DNA of 64,000 nt from Streptomyces sp. NBC_00286 (GTDB lineage: Bacteria; Actinomycetota; Actinomycetes; Streptomycetales; Streptomycetaceae): positions 6,291,001-6,355,000 of the forward strand of contig NZ_CP108054.1 of NCBI RefSeq assembly GCF_036173125.1, in the 5' to 3' direction. The notes under the pieces are model-generated. The model was not told where the DNA came from, did no database searches, and worked only from the letters and a program-made list of their open reading frames with translations. A program made the translations under genes and the position numbers. Positions 16,031-24,432 of this stretch are shown one piece after another (the first letter of the stretch is position 1; every line of letters begins with the position of its first letter).

Positions 16031-16324
16031 ATGAGCACTCTTGAGCCTGAGACCCAGCCTCAGCGCGGGACTGGTACGGGGACCCTGGTCGAGCCGGCGC
16101 CGCAGACCTCGCACGGTGACGGTGACCATGAGCGCTTCGCCCATTACGTCCAGAAGGACAAGATCATGGCGAGCGCGCTGGACGGCACGCCTGTCGTCGC
16201 GCTCTGCGGCAAGGTGTGGGTCCCGGGCCGCGATCCGAAGAAGTATCCCGTGTGCCCCATGTGCAAGGAGATCTACGAGTCCATGGGCTCCGGCGGAGAC
16301 CAGGGCAAGGGCGGCGACAAGTAA
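16031..16324 (+). CDS. DUF3039 protein, putative zinc-binding
   Basis: Small actinobacterial protein of 97 residues and unknown function. The conserved part is HERFAHYVQKDKIMASALDG followed by CGKVWVPGRDPKKYPVCPMC; Cys59, Cys75 and Cys78 would suit a zinc site. The N-terminus carries GTGTLVEP and the C-terminus is Gly/Lys-rich. ATG 16031 has no ribosome-binding site but has a TACCCT box 7 nt upstream. An ATG at 16001 overlapping the yqgE stop would add ten residues. Confidence 0.8.
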   Translation: MSTLEPETQPQRGTGTGTLVEPAPQTSHGDGDHERFAHYVQKDKIMASALDGTPVVALCGKVWVPGRDPKKYPVCPMCKEIYESMGSGGDQGKGGDK

Positions 16325-16377
16325 CGCCCGCTTTCCCTTAGGCAGGCCGCGGTACGTCGTGTAGTGCGGCATGCCCA

Positions 16378-16418
16378 ACGAGGCCGCGGCATCCCGATGC
16401 GGGGTGCCGCGGCCTCGT
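16378..16418 (+). terminator. terminator after the DUF3039 gene
   Basis: ACGAGGCCGCGGCA and TGCCGCGGCCTCGT form a 14-bp stem, extended inside by TCCC/GGGG with a GATGC loop. Confidence 0.8.
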
Positions 16419-16464
16419 CGTGTGTCCAGGGCCGTTGCACAGGGCGCTTTCGGCGGTCACAGAG

Positions 16465-16476
16465 TGGTAGAGACCT
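16465..16476. promoter_or_regulatory. candidate DasR-responsive element before the sugar ABC operon
   Basis: TGGTAGAGACCT matches 9 of 12 positions of the DasR consensus TGGTCTAGACCA. It is 109 bp before the substrate-binding protein start. The operon ends in a hexosaminidase, which fits control by a GlcNAc-responsive repressor. Confidence 0.5.
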
Positions 16477-16584
16477 TTGGGTTGGTCTTGTTTGCATGTC
16501 CATGAACTTCTAGCCTCCGTCGTGTTGTGCAGAGTGAAACAAGCATTGCGCATGTTGCAACACTCGCCCCTTCGGAGGAAACCG

Positions 16585-17925
16585 ATGAAGTTCCCCGTCA
16601 GACTCGCGGCCAGATTCCCTGTCCGCCGTTCCGCCCGAACAGCCGCCCCCATAGCCGCACTTGTCGTCGCCGTCCTCACCGCGACCGCCTGTGCCCCTGA
16701 GTCCTCCGACAGTTCCGGCGGCAAGGACGAGAAGAGCGGGACGCTGCGCGTGTGGCTCTTCCAGGAGGTCAATACCGGGCCGAAGCAGAAGGTCGTCGAC
16801 GCCACCGTGGACGCCTTCGAGAAGGCCCACGAGGGAACGGAGGTCGAGGTCGAGTACATACCGGTCGAGACCCGCGCCCAGCGGATCAAGGCCGCCTTCA
16901 ACGATCCCAACAGCGCGCCGGACCTCATGGAGTACGGCAACACCGACACCGCCGGATACGTCAAGGACGGTGGACTCGCCGACATCACCGAGGAGTTCGG
17001 GGACTGGAGCGAGGCCAAGGACACCGATCCGACGGCCAAGCAGTCCGTGACGGTCGACGGGAAGATCTACGGCGCCCCGTTCTTCGTCGGCGTCCGCGCG
17101 CTGTACTACCGCACCGATGTCTTCAAGGAGCTGGACCTCGAAGTCCCGAAGACACAGAGCGAGTTGATCTCCACCGCGAAGGAGATCCGGCAGGCGAAGC
17201 CCGAGCTGTACGGGCTCGCGGTCGGCGGGGCGTTCACGTACGGCGCGATGCCGTTCGTCTGGTCCAACGGCGGCGAGATCGCCGAGGGCGAGGGCGGTTC
17301 GTACACGGCGGCGATCGACAGCGCGGCGGCCCGGAAGGGCATCACGGCGTACACGTCGCTGTTCGGCGACGACAACTGTCCGGCCGCCAAGTGCGCGAGC
17401 ATGGGCGGCAACGACACGATCACGGCCTTCGCCTCCGGCAAGGCGGGCATGGCGATCGGCGGTGACTTCAACCACCAGGCGGTCGAGGCCGGGAAGGTCA
17501 AGGGCAAGTACGCCGTCGTACCGCTGCCGGGTCTGAAGGCGGGCGAGATCGCGCCGGCCTTCGCGGGCGGCAACAACATCGGCGTACTGAAGAGCACTTC
17601 GCACCGCACGCTCGCCGTCGACCTGATGAAGCAGCTCGCGTCGAAGAAGACGCAGGGTGAGCTGTTCGACGCGATGGGCTTCCTGCCGACGTACTCGGAT
17701 GTGCGCGCGGACGTCGCGAAGAAGGAGCCGTTCGTCGAGCCCTTCGTGAAGACGCTCGGCGCCGGCACCAAGTTCGTACCCGCCTCGCCGGCCTGGGCGC
17801 AGATCGACGCCTCGCTCGTCCTGCCGACGATGTTCCAGGAGGTCATCAGTGGCAAGAAGGACGTGGCGGCGGCTTCTGAGGACGCGACGAAGAAGATGAA
17901 CGACGCGTTCAGCTCCGCGGGGTGA
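16585..17925 (+). CDS. sugar ABC transporter substrate-binding lipoprotein
   Basis: Family 1 (MalE-like) extracellular solute-binding protein of 446 residues. A basic N-region and hydrophobic core end in a lipobox-like TATAC (Cys at about 35), so the mature protein is probably lipid-anchored. GTLRVWLFQEVNTGPKQ opens the binding lobe. Two permeases and a beta-N-acetylhexosaminidase follow with overlaps, suggesting uptake of amino-sugar oligomers; no ATPase is in the operon, so a shared one such as MsiK is probably used. ATG 16585 has GGAGG 7 nt upstream. Confidence 0.9.
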   Translation: MKFPVRLAARFPVRRSARTAAPIAALVVAVLTATACAPESSDSSGGKDEKSGTLRVWLFQEVNTGPKQKVVDATVDAFEKAHEGTEVEVEYIPVETRAQRIKAAFNDPNSAPDLMEYGNTDTAGYVKDGGLADITEEFGDWSEAKDTDPTAKQSVTVDGKIYGAPFFVGVRALYYRTDVFKELDLEVPKTQSELISTAKEIRQAKPELYGLAVGGAFTYGAMPFVWSNGGEIAEGEGGSYTAAIDSAAARKGITAYTSLFGDDNCPAAKCASMGGNDTITAFASGKAGMAIGGDFNHQAVEAGKVKGKYAVVPLPGLKAGEIAPAFAGGNNIGVLKSTSHRTLAVDLMKQLASKKTQGELFDAMGFLPTYSDVRADVAKKEPFVEPFVKTLGAGTKFVPASPAWAQIDASLVLPTMFQEVISGKKDVAAASEDATKKMNDAFSSAG

Positions 17926-18989
17926 AGCGCATGACGAAAGACCCGCTCCCGGACCCTCCGCCGCCGGGCCACAGCTCAGCGGCAGGGAGTGCGGCGCGCG
18001 GTGGCGTGGGGATGGCCCGCAAGTCTCCGGTCGGCGGGGCTTCGGCCCCGGCCCGGCGGGTGGCGGGGAGCCCGGCGCGCGGTGGTGGCCGGCCGGGGCG
18101 CACGTGGCGGCGCGGGAGCGGTGGCTGGACGCCGTGGCTCTATCTCGCGCCCGCCCTCGTCGTCCTCGGCGGGCTGCTGGTCTACCCCGTCTACCAGCTC
18201 GGGCTGATCTCGTTCCTCGAGTACACGCAGGCCCAGGTCAGCGGTGGTGAACCGACGACCTTCCAGGGGTTCGGGAACTACGCGACGCTCTTCGCGGACG
18301 ATCAGTTCTGGCAAGTGCTGCTCGCGACCATGGTGTTCGCGGCGGCCTGCGTCGTGTCGACGCTCGCCGTCGGCTGCGCGCTCGCCGTGCTGCTGACGCG
18401 CGTACGGGCCGTGCCGCGGCTCGCCCTGATGCTGGCCGCGCTCGGCGCCTGGGCCACGCCCGCGGTCACCGGCTCGACCGTGTGGCTGCTCCTGTTCGAC
18501 CCCGATTTCGGGCCGGTCAACCGCATGCTGGGTCTCGGCGACCACTCGTGGACGTACGACCGCTACAGCGCCTTCGCCCTCGTACTCCTCGAAGTCGTCT
18601 GGTGCTCCTTCCCGTTCGTGATGGTCACGGTGTACGCGGGCATCCGCGCCGTCCCCGAAGAGGTGCTGGAGGCGGCCGCCCTGGACGGCGCCTCGCAGTG
18701 GCGCATCTGGCGCTCGGTGCTCGCGCCGATGCTCCGGCCGATCCTCGTGGTCGTCACCATCCAGTCCGTCATCTGGGACTTCAAGGTCTTCACCCAGATT
18801 TACGTCATGACGAACGGCGGCGGGATCGCCGGACAGAACCTCGTGCTGAACGTGTACGCGTACCAGAAGGCGTTCGCCTCCTCGCAGTACAGCCTCGGCT
18901 CGGCGATCGGAGTGGTGATGCTGCTGATTCTCCTGGCGGTCACACTCGTCTATCTGCGGCTGCTGCGCAGGCAAGGGGAGGAGCTGTGA
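17922..18989 (+). CDS. sugar ABC transporter permease (MalF type)
   Basis: Inner-membrane permease of 355 residues. About 60 residues of Pro/Gly/Arg-rich sequence precede the first helix (WLYLAPALVVLGGLLVYPVY), an unusually long cytoplasmic N-terminus. Six helices are visible, and the EAA loop that docks the ATPase reads EVLEAAALDGASQWRIWRSV. GTG 17922 overlaps the binding-protein stop as GTGA; ATG 17931 is an alternative start three codons in. Confidence 0.9.
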   Translation: MKRMTKDPLPDPPPPGHSSAAGSAARGGVGMARKSPVGGASAPARRVAGSPARGGGRPGRTWRRGSGGWTPWLYLAPALVVLGGLLVYPVYQLGLISFLEYTQAQVSGGEPTTFQGFGNYATLFADDQFWQVLLATMVFAAACVVSTLAVGCALAVLLTRVRAVPRLALMLAALGAWATPAVTGSTVWLLLFDPDFGPVNRMLGLGDHSWTYDRYSAFALVLLEVVWCSFPFVMVTVYAGIRAVPEEVLEAAALDGASQWRIWRSVLAPMLRPILVVVTIQSVIWDFKVFTQIYVMTNGGGIAGQNLVLNVYAYQKAFASSQYSLGSAIGVVMLLILLAVTLVYLRLLRRQGEEL

Positions 18990-19852
18990 GTTCCTTGAGT
19001 TCGTCGCGTTTTCCCGTACGGTTCCGGGTGCGCCGGCCCTGGCGGCTGGCCGCGGAGGCATCGGCTCTGCTGATCGCCGCCGTGGTCGCGTTCCCCCTCT
19101 ACTGGATGGTGCTGAGCGCCTTCAAACCGGCCGGCGAGATCGAGTCGACCGAGCCCCGTCCCTGGACGCTCACCCCGTCCCTGGATTCCTTCCGGCGTGT
19201 CTTCGGGCAACAGGAATTCGGCCGTTACTTCCTCAACAGCCTTACCGTCGCGGTCGCCGTGGTCGTCGCCTCCGCACTCATCGCGTTCCTCGCGGCGACC
19301 GCTGTGACACGATTCCGCTTCCGTCTCCGCACGACCTTGCTGATCATGTTCCTCATCGCGCAGATGGTGCCCATCGAGGCGCTGACGATCCCCCTCTTCT
19401 TTCTGATGCGGGACTTCGGTCAGCTGAACACACTGGGTTCGCTGGTCCTGCCGCACATCGCGTTCTCCCTGCCGTTCGCCATCTGGATGCTGCGGGGCTT
19501 TGTGAAGGCGGTCCCGGAGGCCCTGGAGGAGGCCGCGTACATCGACGGAGCGAGCCGGGCGCGGTTCCTGTGGCAGATCCTTTTCCCTCTGGTCTTTCCC
19601 GGGCTCGTCGCCACCAGTGTGTTCTCGTTCATCTCGACCTGGAACGACTTCCTGTTCGCCAAGTCCTTCATCATCAGCGACACCTCGCAGTCGACTCTGC
19701 CGATGGCTCTCCTCGTCTTCTACAAGCCGGAGGAGCCGGACTGGGGCGGCGTCATGGCAGCGTCCACGGTGATGACGATTCCGGTGCTGGTCTTCTTCGT
19801 ACTCGTACAGCGACGGCTGGTCTCCGGACTGGGCGGCGCGGTAAAGGACTGA
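18986..19852 (+). CDS. sugar ABC transporter permease (MalG type)
   Basis: Second inner-membrane permease, 288 residues. Helix 1 is SALLIAAVVAFPLYWMVLSA; the EAA loop reads EALEEAAYIDGASRARFLWQ; STWNDFLFAKSFI and a closing helix (TIPVLVFFVLVQRRLVSGL) are typical of the MalG class. GTG 18986 overlaps the stop of the first permease as GTGA and has GGGGAGGAG upstream. The hexosaminidase begins 1 nt after its stop. Confidence 0.92.
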   Translation: MSSLSSSRFPVRFRVRRPWRLAAEASALLIAAVVAFPLYWMVLSAFKPAGEIESTEPRPWTLTPSLDSFRRVFGQQEFGRYFLNSLTVAVAVVVASALIAFLAATAVTRFRFRLRTTLLIMFLIAQMVPIEALTIPLFFLMRDFGQLNTLGSLVLPHIAFSLPFAIWMLRGFVKAVPEALEEAAYIDGASRARFLWQILFPLVFPGLVATSVFSFISTWNDFLFAKSFIISDTSQSTLPMALLVFYKPEEPDWGGVMAASTVMTIPVLVFFVLVQRRLVSGLGGAVKD

Positions 19853-19853
19853 C

Positions 19854-21629
19854 GTGACTGAACTGATCCCCGCGCCCCGCAGCCTCGTCGCCGGTCCGGG
19901 CGGCGAGGTGCGGCTGACGGCGCACTCCCAGCTCTACGCCGACACCGCGACGGAGGGTGTCGGCCACTGGCTGCGCACCGTCCTCCGGGACGCCACTGGC
20001 CTGCCCCTGCACGAGGGGCGGGAACTCGACGACACCTACGGCGACGGCATCGGGCTCCAGCTCGACCCCGCACTCGGCCCCGAGGAGTACCGCCTCGTCA
20101 GCGACGAATCCGGCGTCCTCCTCGAGGGCGGCAGCGCGGCCGGTGTGTTCTGGGGCGCCCAGTCGCTACGGCAACTCCTCGGCCCCGACGCGTACCGCAG
20201 GGCACCGCTCCGGCGCGACCGCGCCTGGGCCGTGCCGTACGTCACGATCGAGGACGCGCCCCGCTTCCGCTGGCGCGGCCTCATGCTCGACGTGGCCCGG
20301 CACTTCATGCCCAAGGACGGCGTGCTGCGCTATCTCGACCTGATGGCCGCGCACAAGCTGAACGTCTTCCACTTCCATCTGACCGACGACCAGGGCTGGC
20401 GCATCGAGATCAAGCGTCACCCGAAGCTCACGGAGGTCGGCTCCTGGCGGGCGCGTACGAAATTCGGCCATCGTGCCTCACCGTTCTGGGAGGAGAAGCC
20501 GCACGGCGGCTACTACACGCAGGACGACATCCGCGAGATCGTCGCGTACGCCGCCGAGCGGCATATCTCCGTCGTCCCCGAGATCGACATCCCGGGCCAT
20601 TCGCAGGCCGCCATCGCCGCGTATCCGGAACTCGGCAACACCGACGTCATCGACACGACCTCCCTCTCCGTCTGGGACAACTGGGGCATCTCCTTGAACG
20701 TACTCGCCCCCACTGACAACACCCTTCGGTTCTACGAGGAGGTCTTCGAGGAGGTCCTGGAGCTGTTCCCCTCGGAGTTCATCCACGTCGGCGGCGACGA
20801 GTGCGCCAAGGAGCAGTGGAAGCAGTCGCCGACGGTGCAGGCACGAATCCGGGAGTTGGGGCTCGCGGACGAGGACGAGTTGCAGTCGTGGTTCATCCGG
20901 CACTTCGACAACTGGCTGACCGCGCGCGGGCGTCGGCTGATCGGCTGGGACGAGATCCTGGAGGGCGGGAGTCGAGCCGAAGGGCGCGCCCCTGTCGAAA
21001 GCGACGAGGAGGAGGGAGCGAAGCGACCGCTCGACGAGGTGGGGGCACCCCCGGCCGGAGGCTGGGGGAGTCGACAGGGGATCAGAGCGCCCGGAGGCGA
21101 GACGACAAAATTGGGCCTCGCGCCTGGGGCTGCCGTTTCGTCATGGCGCGGCTACCAAGGCGGTATTACGGCCGCCCAGGCGGGCCACGACGTCGTCATG
21201 TGCCCGGAGCAGCAGGTGTACTTGGACCACCGTCAGGACGGCGGCGCCGACGAACCGGTGCCCATCGGCTACGTACGCACCCTGGAGGACGTCTACCGCT
21301 TCGAGCCCGTTCCACCGCAGTTGACCCCTGATCAGGCGCGGCATGTCCTCGGTACGCAGGCCAACGTGTGGACCGAGGTGATGGAGGACCACGCGCGCGT
21401 GGACTATCAGACGTTCCCTCGGCTCGCGGCCTTCGCCGAGGTCGCGTGGAGTGCGCTGCCCGCTCCCGCGAAACGGGACTTCGCGGGCTTCGAGCAGCGG
21501 ATGACCGCCCACTACAAGCGACTTGACGCCTTGGGAGTGGCCTACCGCCCGCCCACGGGCCCCCTGCCCTGGCAGCGGCGACCGGGGGTGCTCGGACGCC
21601 CGATCGAGGGGGCGCCCCCAAACGTGTGA
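19854..21629 (+). CDS. beta-N-acetylhexosaminidase, glycoside hydrolase family 20
   Basis: Releases terminal GlcNAc/GalNAc from chitooligosaccharides by substrate-assisted catalysis. 591 residues with no signal peptide, so probably intracellular and acting on sugars imported by the adjacent transporter. An N-terminal GH20b domain (about 1-125) is followed by the barrel (FRWRGLMLDVARHFMPKDGV). The catalytic pair is Asp315-Glu316 in HVGGDECAKEQW. About 49 extra residues (372-420, AEGRAPVES ... GGETTKLG) sit between DEILEGG and LAPGAAVSSWRGYQGG; their DNA is a palindrome-rich repeat. GTG 19854 is 1 nt past the permease stop. Confidence 0.9.
   Translation: MTELIPAPRSLVAGPGGEVRLTAHSQLYADTATEGVGHWLRTVLRDATGLPLHEGRELDDTYGDGIGLQLDPALGPEEYRLVSDESGVLLEGGSAAGVFWGAQSLRQLLGPDAYRRAPLRRDRAWAVPYVTIEDAPRFRWRGLMLDVARHFMPKDGVLRYLDLMAAHKLNVFHFHLTDDQGWRIEIKRHPKLTEVGSWRARTKFGHRASPFWEEKPHGGYYTQDDIREIVAYAAERHISVVPEIDIPGHSQAAIAAYPELGNTDVIDTTSLSVWDNWGISLNVLAPTDNTLRFYEEVFEEVLELFPSEFIHVGGDECAKEQWKQSPTVQARIRELGLADEDELQSWFIRHFDNWLTARGRRLIGWDEILEGGSRAEGRAPVESDEEEGAKRPLDEVGAPPAGGWGSRQGIRAPGGETTKLGLAPGAAVSSWRGYQGGITAAQAGHDVVMCPEQQVYLDHRQDGGADEPVPIGYVRTLEDVYRFEPVPPQLTPDQARHVLGTQANVWTEVMEDHARVDYQTFPRLAAFAEVAWSALPAPAKRDFAGFEQRMTAHYKRLDALGVAYRPPTGPLPWQRRPGVLGRPIEGAPPNV
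20968..21113. repeat. palindrome-rich element inserted in frame in the hexosaminidase
   Basis: About 146 bp with near-terminal inverted repeats (CCCCTGTCGA near 20989 and TCGACAGGGG near 21071, flanked by GGGCGC/GCGCCC) and a central GGTGGGGGCACCCCC plus GGCTGGGGGAG palindrome. The central motif is one I know as a frequent intergenic repeat in Streptomyces. It keeps the reading frame, adding about 49 residues. Confidence 0.75.
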
Positions 21630-21907
21630 GCCGGCTCTCAAGGGGGTGCCGCGAACCGGCTGCCCTGGAACGGTGGCACCCGGGCGAAAGGCACCCAAGG
21701 CTCTGTGAAATCCGCCGATTCGCCCTGACCCGGTGATGTCGTGCGAAAACGGACCAACCCGCCAGTTGCGGGTGCGAAAGCCTCCTAGCGGACCCCCGCA
21801 TCGTGCGGTGGGGAAGATGTGCCAGAGTTGCCACGTCCGCCCTGTCAGCACGTACCGTACGGCAACACAGGTGGGACCAGGTGGGACAGCGGGAAGGGGC
21901 AGCCGGT

Positions 21908-22801
21908 TTGACCACGCACGCACCGCAGGCGGCGCAGACCGTGACGCTGCCCGCGTCTCTGGACGAGGCCGTGGCGGCGCTCGCCGCCACGCCGGCGGCC
22001 GTTCCGGTGGCCGGCGGCACCGACCTCATGACCTCCGTCAACTCCGGGCATATGCGGCCCGCCGCGCTCGTCGGCCTCGGCCGGATCAGCGAGATCCGCG
22101 GCTGGCAGTACCAGGACGGCCACGCGCTGCTCGGCGCGGGCCTCACGCACGCCCGCATGGGCCGCCCCGACTTCGCGGCCCTCATCCCGGCGCTCGCGGC
22201 CGCCGCGAGAGCCGCGGGTCCCCCGCAGATCCGTAACGCGGGCACCCTGGGCGGCAACATCGCCTCGGCCGCCCCTACGGGAGACGCGCTTCCGGTACTG
22301 GCCGCCCTGGAGGCCACGTTGATCATCGCGGGCCAGGGCGGCGCCCGTCGTGAGATCCCCGTCTCGCATCTGCTCGCCGGGGTGGAGATGCTGCGCGCCG
22401 GCGAACTCATCGGGTACGTCCGCGTGCCGCTGCTGCACGCCCCGCAGGTCTTCCTGAAGGCGACCGGACGGACCGGACCCGGACGCGCCCTGGCGTCCGT
22501 GGCGCTCGTCCTCGACCCCGCCCGGCGCGGAGTGCGGTGCGCCGTCGGCGCCATAGCGCCCATGCCGCTGCGGCCCCTGGAGGCCGAGCAGTGGGTCGCC
22601 TCGCTGATCGACTGGGACAACAACCGCGCGATCGTGCCGGAAGCGCGGGACGCCTTCGGGGAGTACGTCGCGGCGGCCTGCATCCCCGACCCGGCCCCCG
22701 CGGAGGACGGCTCCGTGGAGCAACTGCCGCCCGCTGTACTGCACCTGCGGCGCACCGTCGCCGCGCTGGCCCGACGAGCACTGGGGAGGGCACTTTCGTG
22801 A
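21908..22801 (+). CDS. molybdenum hydroxylase FAD-binding subunit (CoxM/XdhB type)
   Basis: Medium subunit of a xanthine dehydrogenase-family enzyme, 297 residues; passes electrons from the Fe-S subunit to NAD or another acceptor through FAD. FAD motifs are VPVAGGTDLM (about 34-43) and IRNAGTLGGNIASAAPTGD (about 108-126). TTG 21908 is the probable start: it has GGAAGGGG upstream and sets the family N-terminus (TTHAPQAAQTVTLPASLDEA). It overlaps the Fe-S subunit gene as GTGA. Confidence 0.87.
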   Translation: MTTHAPQAAQTVTLPASLDEAVAALAATPAAVPVAGGTDLMTSVNSGHMRPAALVGLGRISEIRGWQYQDGHALLGAGLTHARMGRPDFAALIPALAAAARAAGPPQIRNAGTLGGNIASAAPTGDALPVLAALEATLIIAGQGGARREIPVSHLLAGVEMLRAGELIGYVRVPLLHAPQVFLKATGRTGPGRALASVALVLDPARRGVRCAVGAIAPMPLRPLEAEQWVASLIDWDNNRAIVPEARDAFGEYVAAACIPDPAPAEDGSVEQLPPAVLHLRRTVAALARRALGRALS

Positions 22802-24432
22802 CCGACGACCAGCACGGAGAGGGCACGCCCCGGCCGGGCAGCCGCTGGGATCCGCTGCCCCAGGGGGACTACGACGACGGCGCCACCGCCTTCGTCCAGC
22901 TCCCCGAAGGGGGCATCGACGCACTCCGGTCCGACTCCCCGCTCGCAGCACCCGGCCATGGCTACGTACCGCCGCACATCGAGTCCGAGGAGGGGCAGCC
23001 GCAGGAGGTGCGGTGGCCGGACCCGAACGCGCAGCGCGACGAACCGCCGCAGCAGCCCGCTCACGACGGTTTCTCGTACCACCCGGGGGCCACCGGCCAG
23101 TGGACCTTCGAGGAGCCCGCAGCGCCCGCACAGGACGGCCCGAGCGCTCCCGGACACGACGTGACCGGAGAGTGGTCCATCCCCGTCGCCGACGGTGATC
23201 TGCCCGACGAGTCCGGCGAGTACTCCACCTCGGCCCTGGTCGAGCAGTGGGGCGGCAGCCCTCCGGCAACGTTGCCCGGCGGTGCGGCGGCGCCTTGGTC
23301 GCAGGATTCCTGGGCGCAGCCCGAGCCGCACGTGTCTGAGCCGCAGGCCGCCGAGCACCTCTTCGCATCGGACGAGGACGCCCGCCACGCCGAGAGTTCC
23401 GCGGCCTCCCGCGCCGACGAGGCCGCCGAGATCATCGACGTCTCCGGACAGCACGCCGACGAAATCGCCGTCTCCCTAGAGGGTCATTCACAGGAGAGGG
23501 CCTCTTCGGAGAGCGTCTCCGTAGAGCACGAAGAGCCGGTGGAGGAGTCGCCCGAGTACGGCACTGCGAAGCACGACACTCAGGGGCACGGCACTGCTAC
23601 GGAGCACGGCACTACGGAGCACGATTCTCCGGAGCACAGTTCTCAGGAGTACGCCGACGAACCGGGCGCCGAGTCCGAAACGGTGCCCCAGGAGGCGCCC
23701 GAGGAATCCGAGCAGGCTCCGGAGTCCGCTGACGGCGCGGGCAACCCTGAAGGCAGCGCCGAGGAATCCGAGGACGGCGACACCCCGAGTGCGCTTGCGC
23801 ACGACGAGATGCACCCCCTGTCCTCGTACGTTCTGCGGGTCAACGGCGTCGACCGGCCCGTGACGGCCGCCTGGATCGGCGAATCGCTCCTCTACGTGCT
23901 GCGTGAGCGGCTCGGACTCGCCGGCGCCAAGGACGGCTGCTCGCAGGGCGAGTGCGGGGCCTGCAACGTGCAGGTCGACGGCCGGCTCGTGGCGTCCTGC
24001 CTGGTGCCCGCCGTGACCACCGCGGGCAGCGAGGTGCGCACCGTCGAGGGTCTGGCCGCCGCCGGGCAGCCCTCGGACGTACAGCGGGCCCTCTCCAAGT
24101 GCGGCGCCGTGCAGTGCGGTTTCTGCATCCCTGGGATGGCGATGACCGTGCACGACCTCCTGGAGGGCAACCCGGCGCCCAGCGAACTGGAGACCCGCAA
24201 GGCGCTGTGCGGCAACCTGTGCCGCTGCTCCGGCTACCGCGGCGTCCTCGACGCCGTGCGCGAAGTCGTCGCCGAGCGCGAGGCGAACGCGTCCGCCGAA
24301 GCCGCCCAGGACGCCGAAGAGGCCCGTATCCCGCACCAGGCGGGCCCCGGCGGGGGTAGCGTCGACCCATCGGCGTACGAGGCGTCAGCGCCGCGTCAGC
24401 AGCCCTACGGTCGGGACGGAGGCCAGGCGTGA
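22798..24432 (+). CDS. molybdenum hydroxylase 2Fe-2S subunit with long acidic N-terminal extension
   Basis: 544 residues, against about 160-200 for a normal small subunit. The last 200 residues hold the two clusters: plant-type CSQGECGACNVQVDG ... SC (first Cys near 381) and the helical domain CGAVQCGFC ... CGNLCRC. The first 335 residues are acidic, low-complexity and rich in Glu, Ser, His and Pro, with EHGTTEHDSPEHSS-like repeats, and look disordered. GTG 22798 overlaps the FAD subunit stop. No start closer to the Fe-S domain has a better context, so the extension seems genuinely translated. Confidence 0.85.
   Translation: MTDDQHGEGTPRPGSRWDPLPQGDYDDGATAFVQLPEGGIDALRSDSPLAAPGHGYVPPHIESEEGQPQEVRWPDPNAQRDEPPQQPAHDGFSYHPGATGQWTFEEPAAPAQDGPSAPGHDVTGEWSIPVADGDLPDESGEYSTSALVEQWGGSPPATLPGGAAAPWSQDSWAQPEPHVSEPQAAEHLFASDEDARHAESSAASRADEAAEIIDVSGQHADEIAVSLEGHSQERASSESVSVEHEEPVEESPEYGTAKHDTQGHGTATEHGTTEHDSPEHSSQEYADEPGAESETVPQEAPEESEQAPESADGAGNPEGSAEESEDGDTPSALAHDEMHPLSSYVLRVNGVDRPVTAAWIGESLLYVLRERLGLAGAKDGCSQGECGACNVQVDGRLVASCLVPAVTTAGSEVRTVEGLAAAGQPSDVQRALSKCGAVQCGFCIPGMAMTVHDLLEGNPAPSELETRKALCGNLCRCSGYRGVLDAVREVVAEREANASAEAAQDAEEARIPHQAGPGGGSVDPSAYEASAPRQQPYGRDGGQA

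Noticed and set aside
16477..16584. Upstream extension of the substrate-binding protein
   Set aside because: The frame is open, but the start at 16585 has GGAGG and yields a proper lipoprotein signal; the extension would bury it.
21803..21907. Upstream ATG start for the FAD subunit
   Set aside because: Encodes an Arg/Cys-rich stretch unlike the family; TTG 21908 has a good ribosome-binding site.
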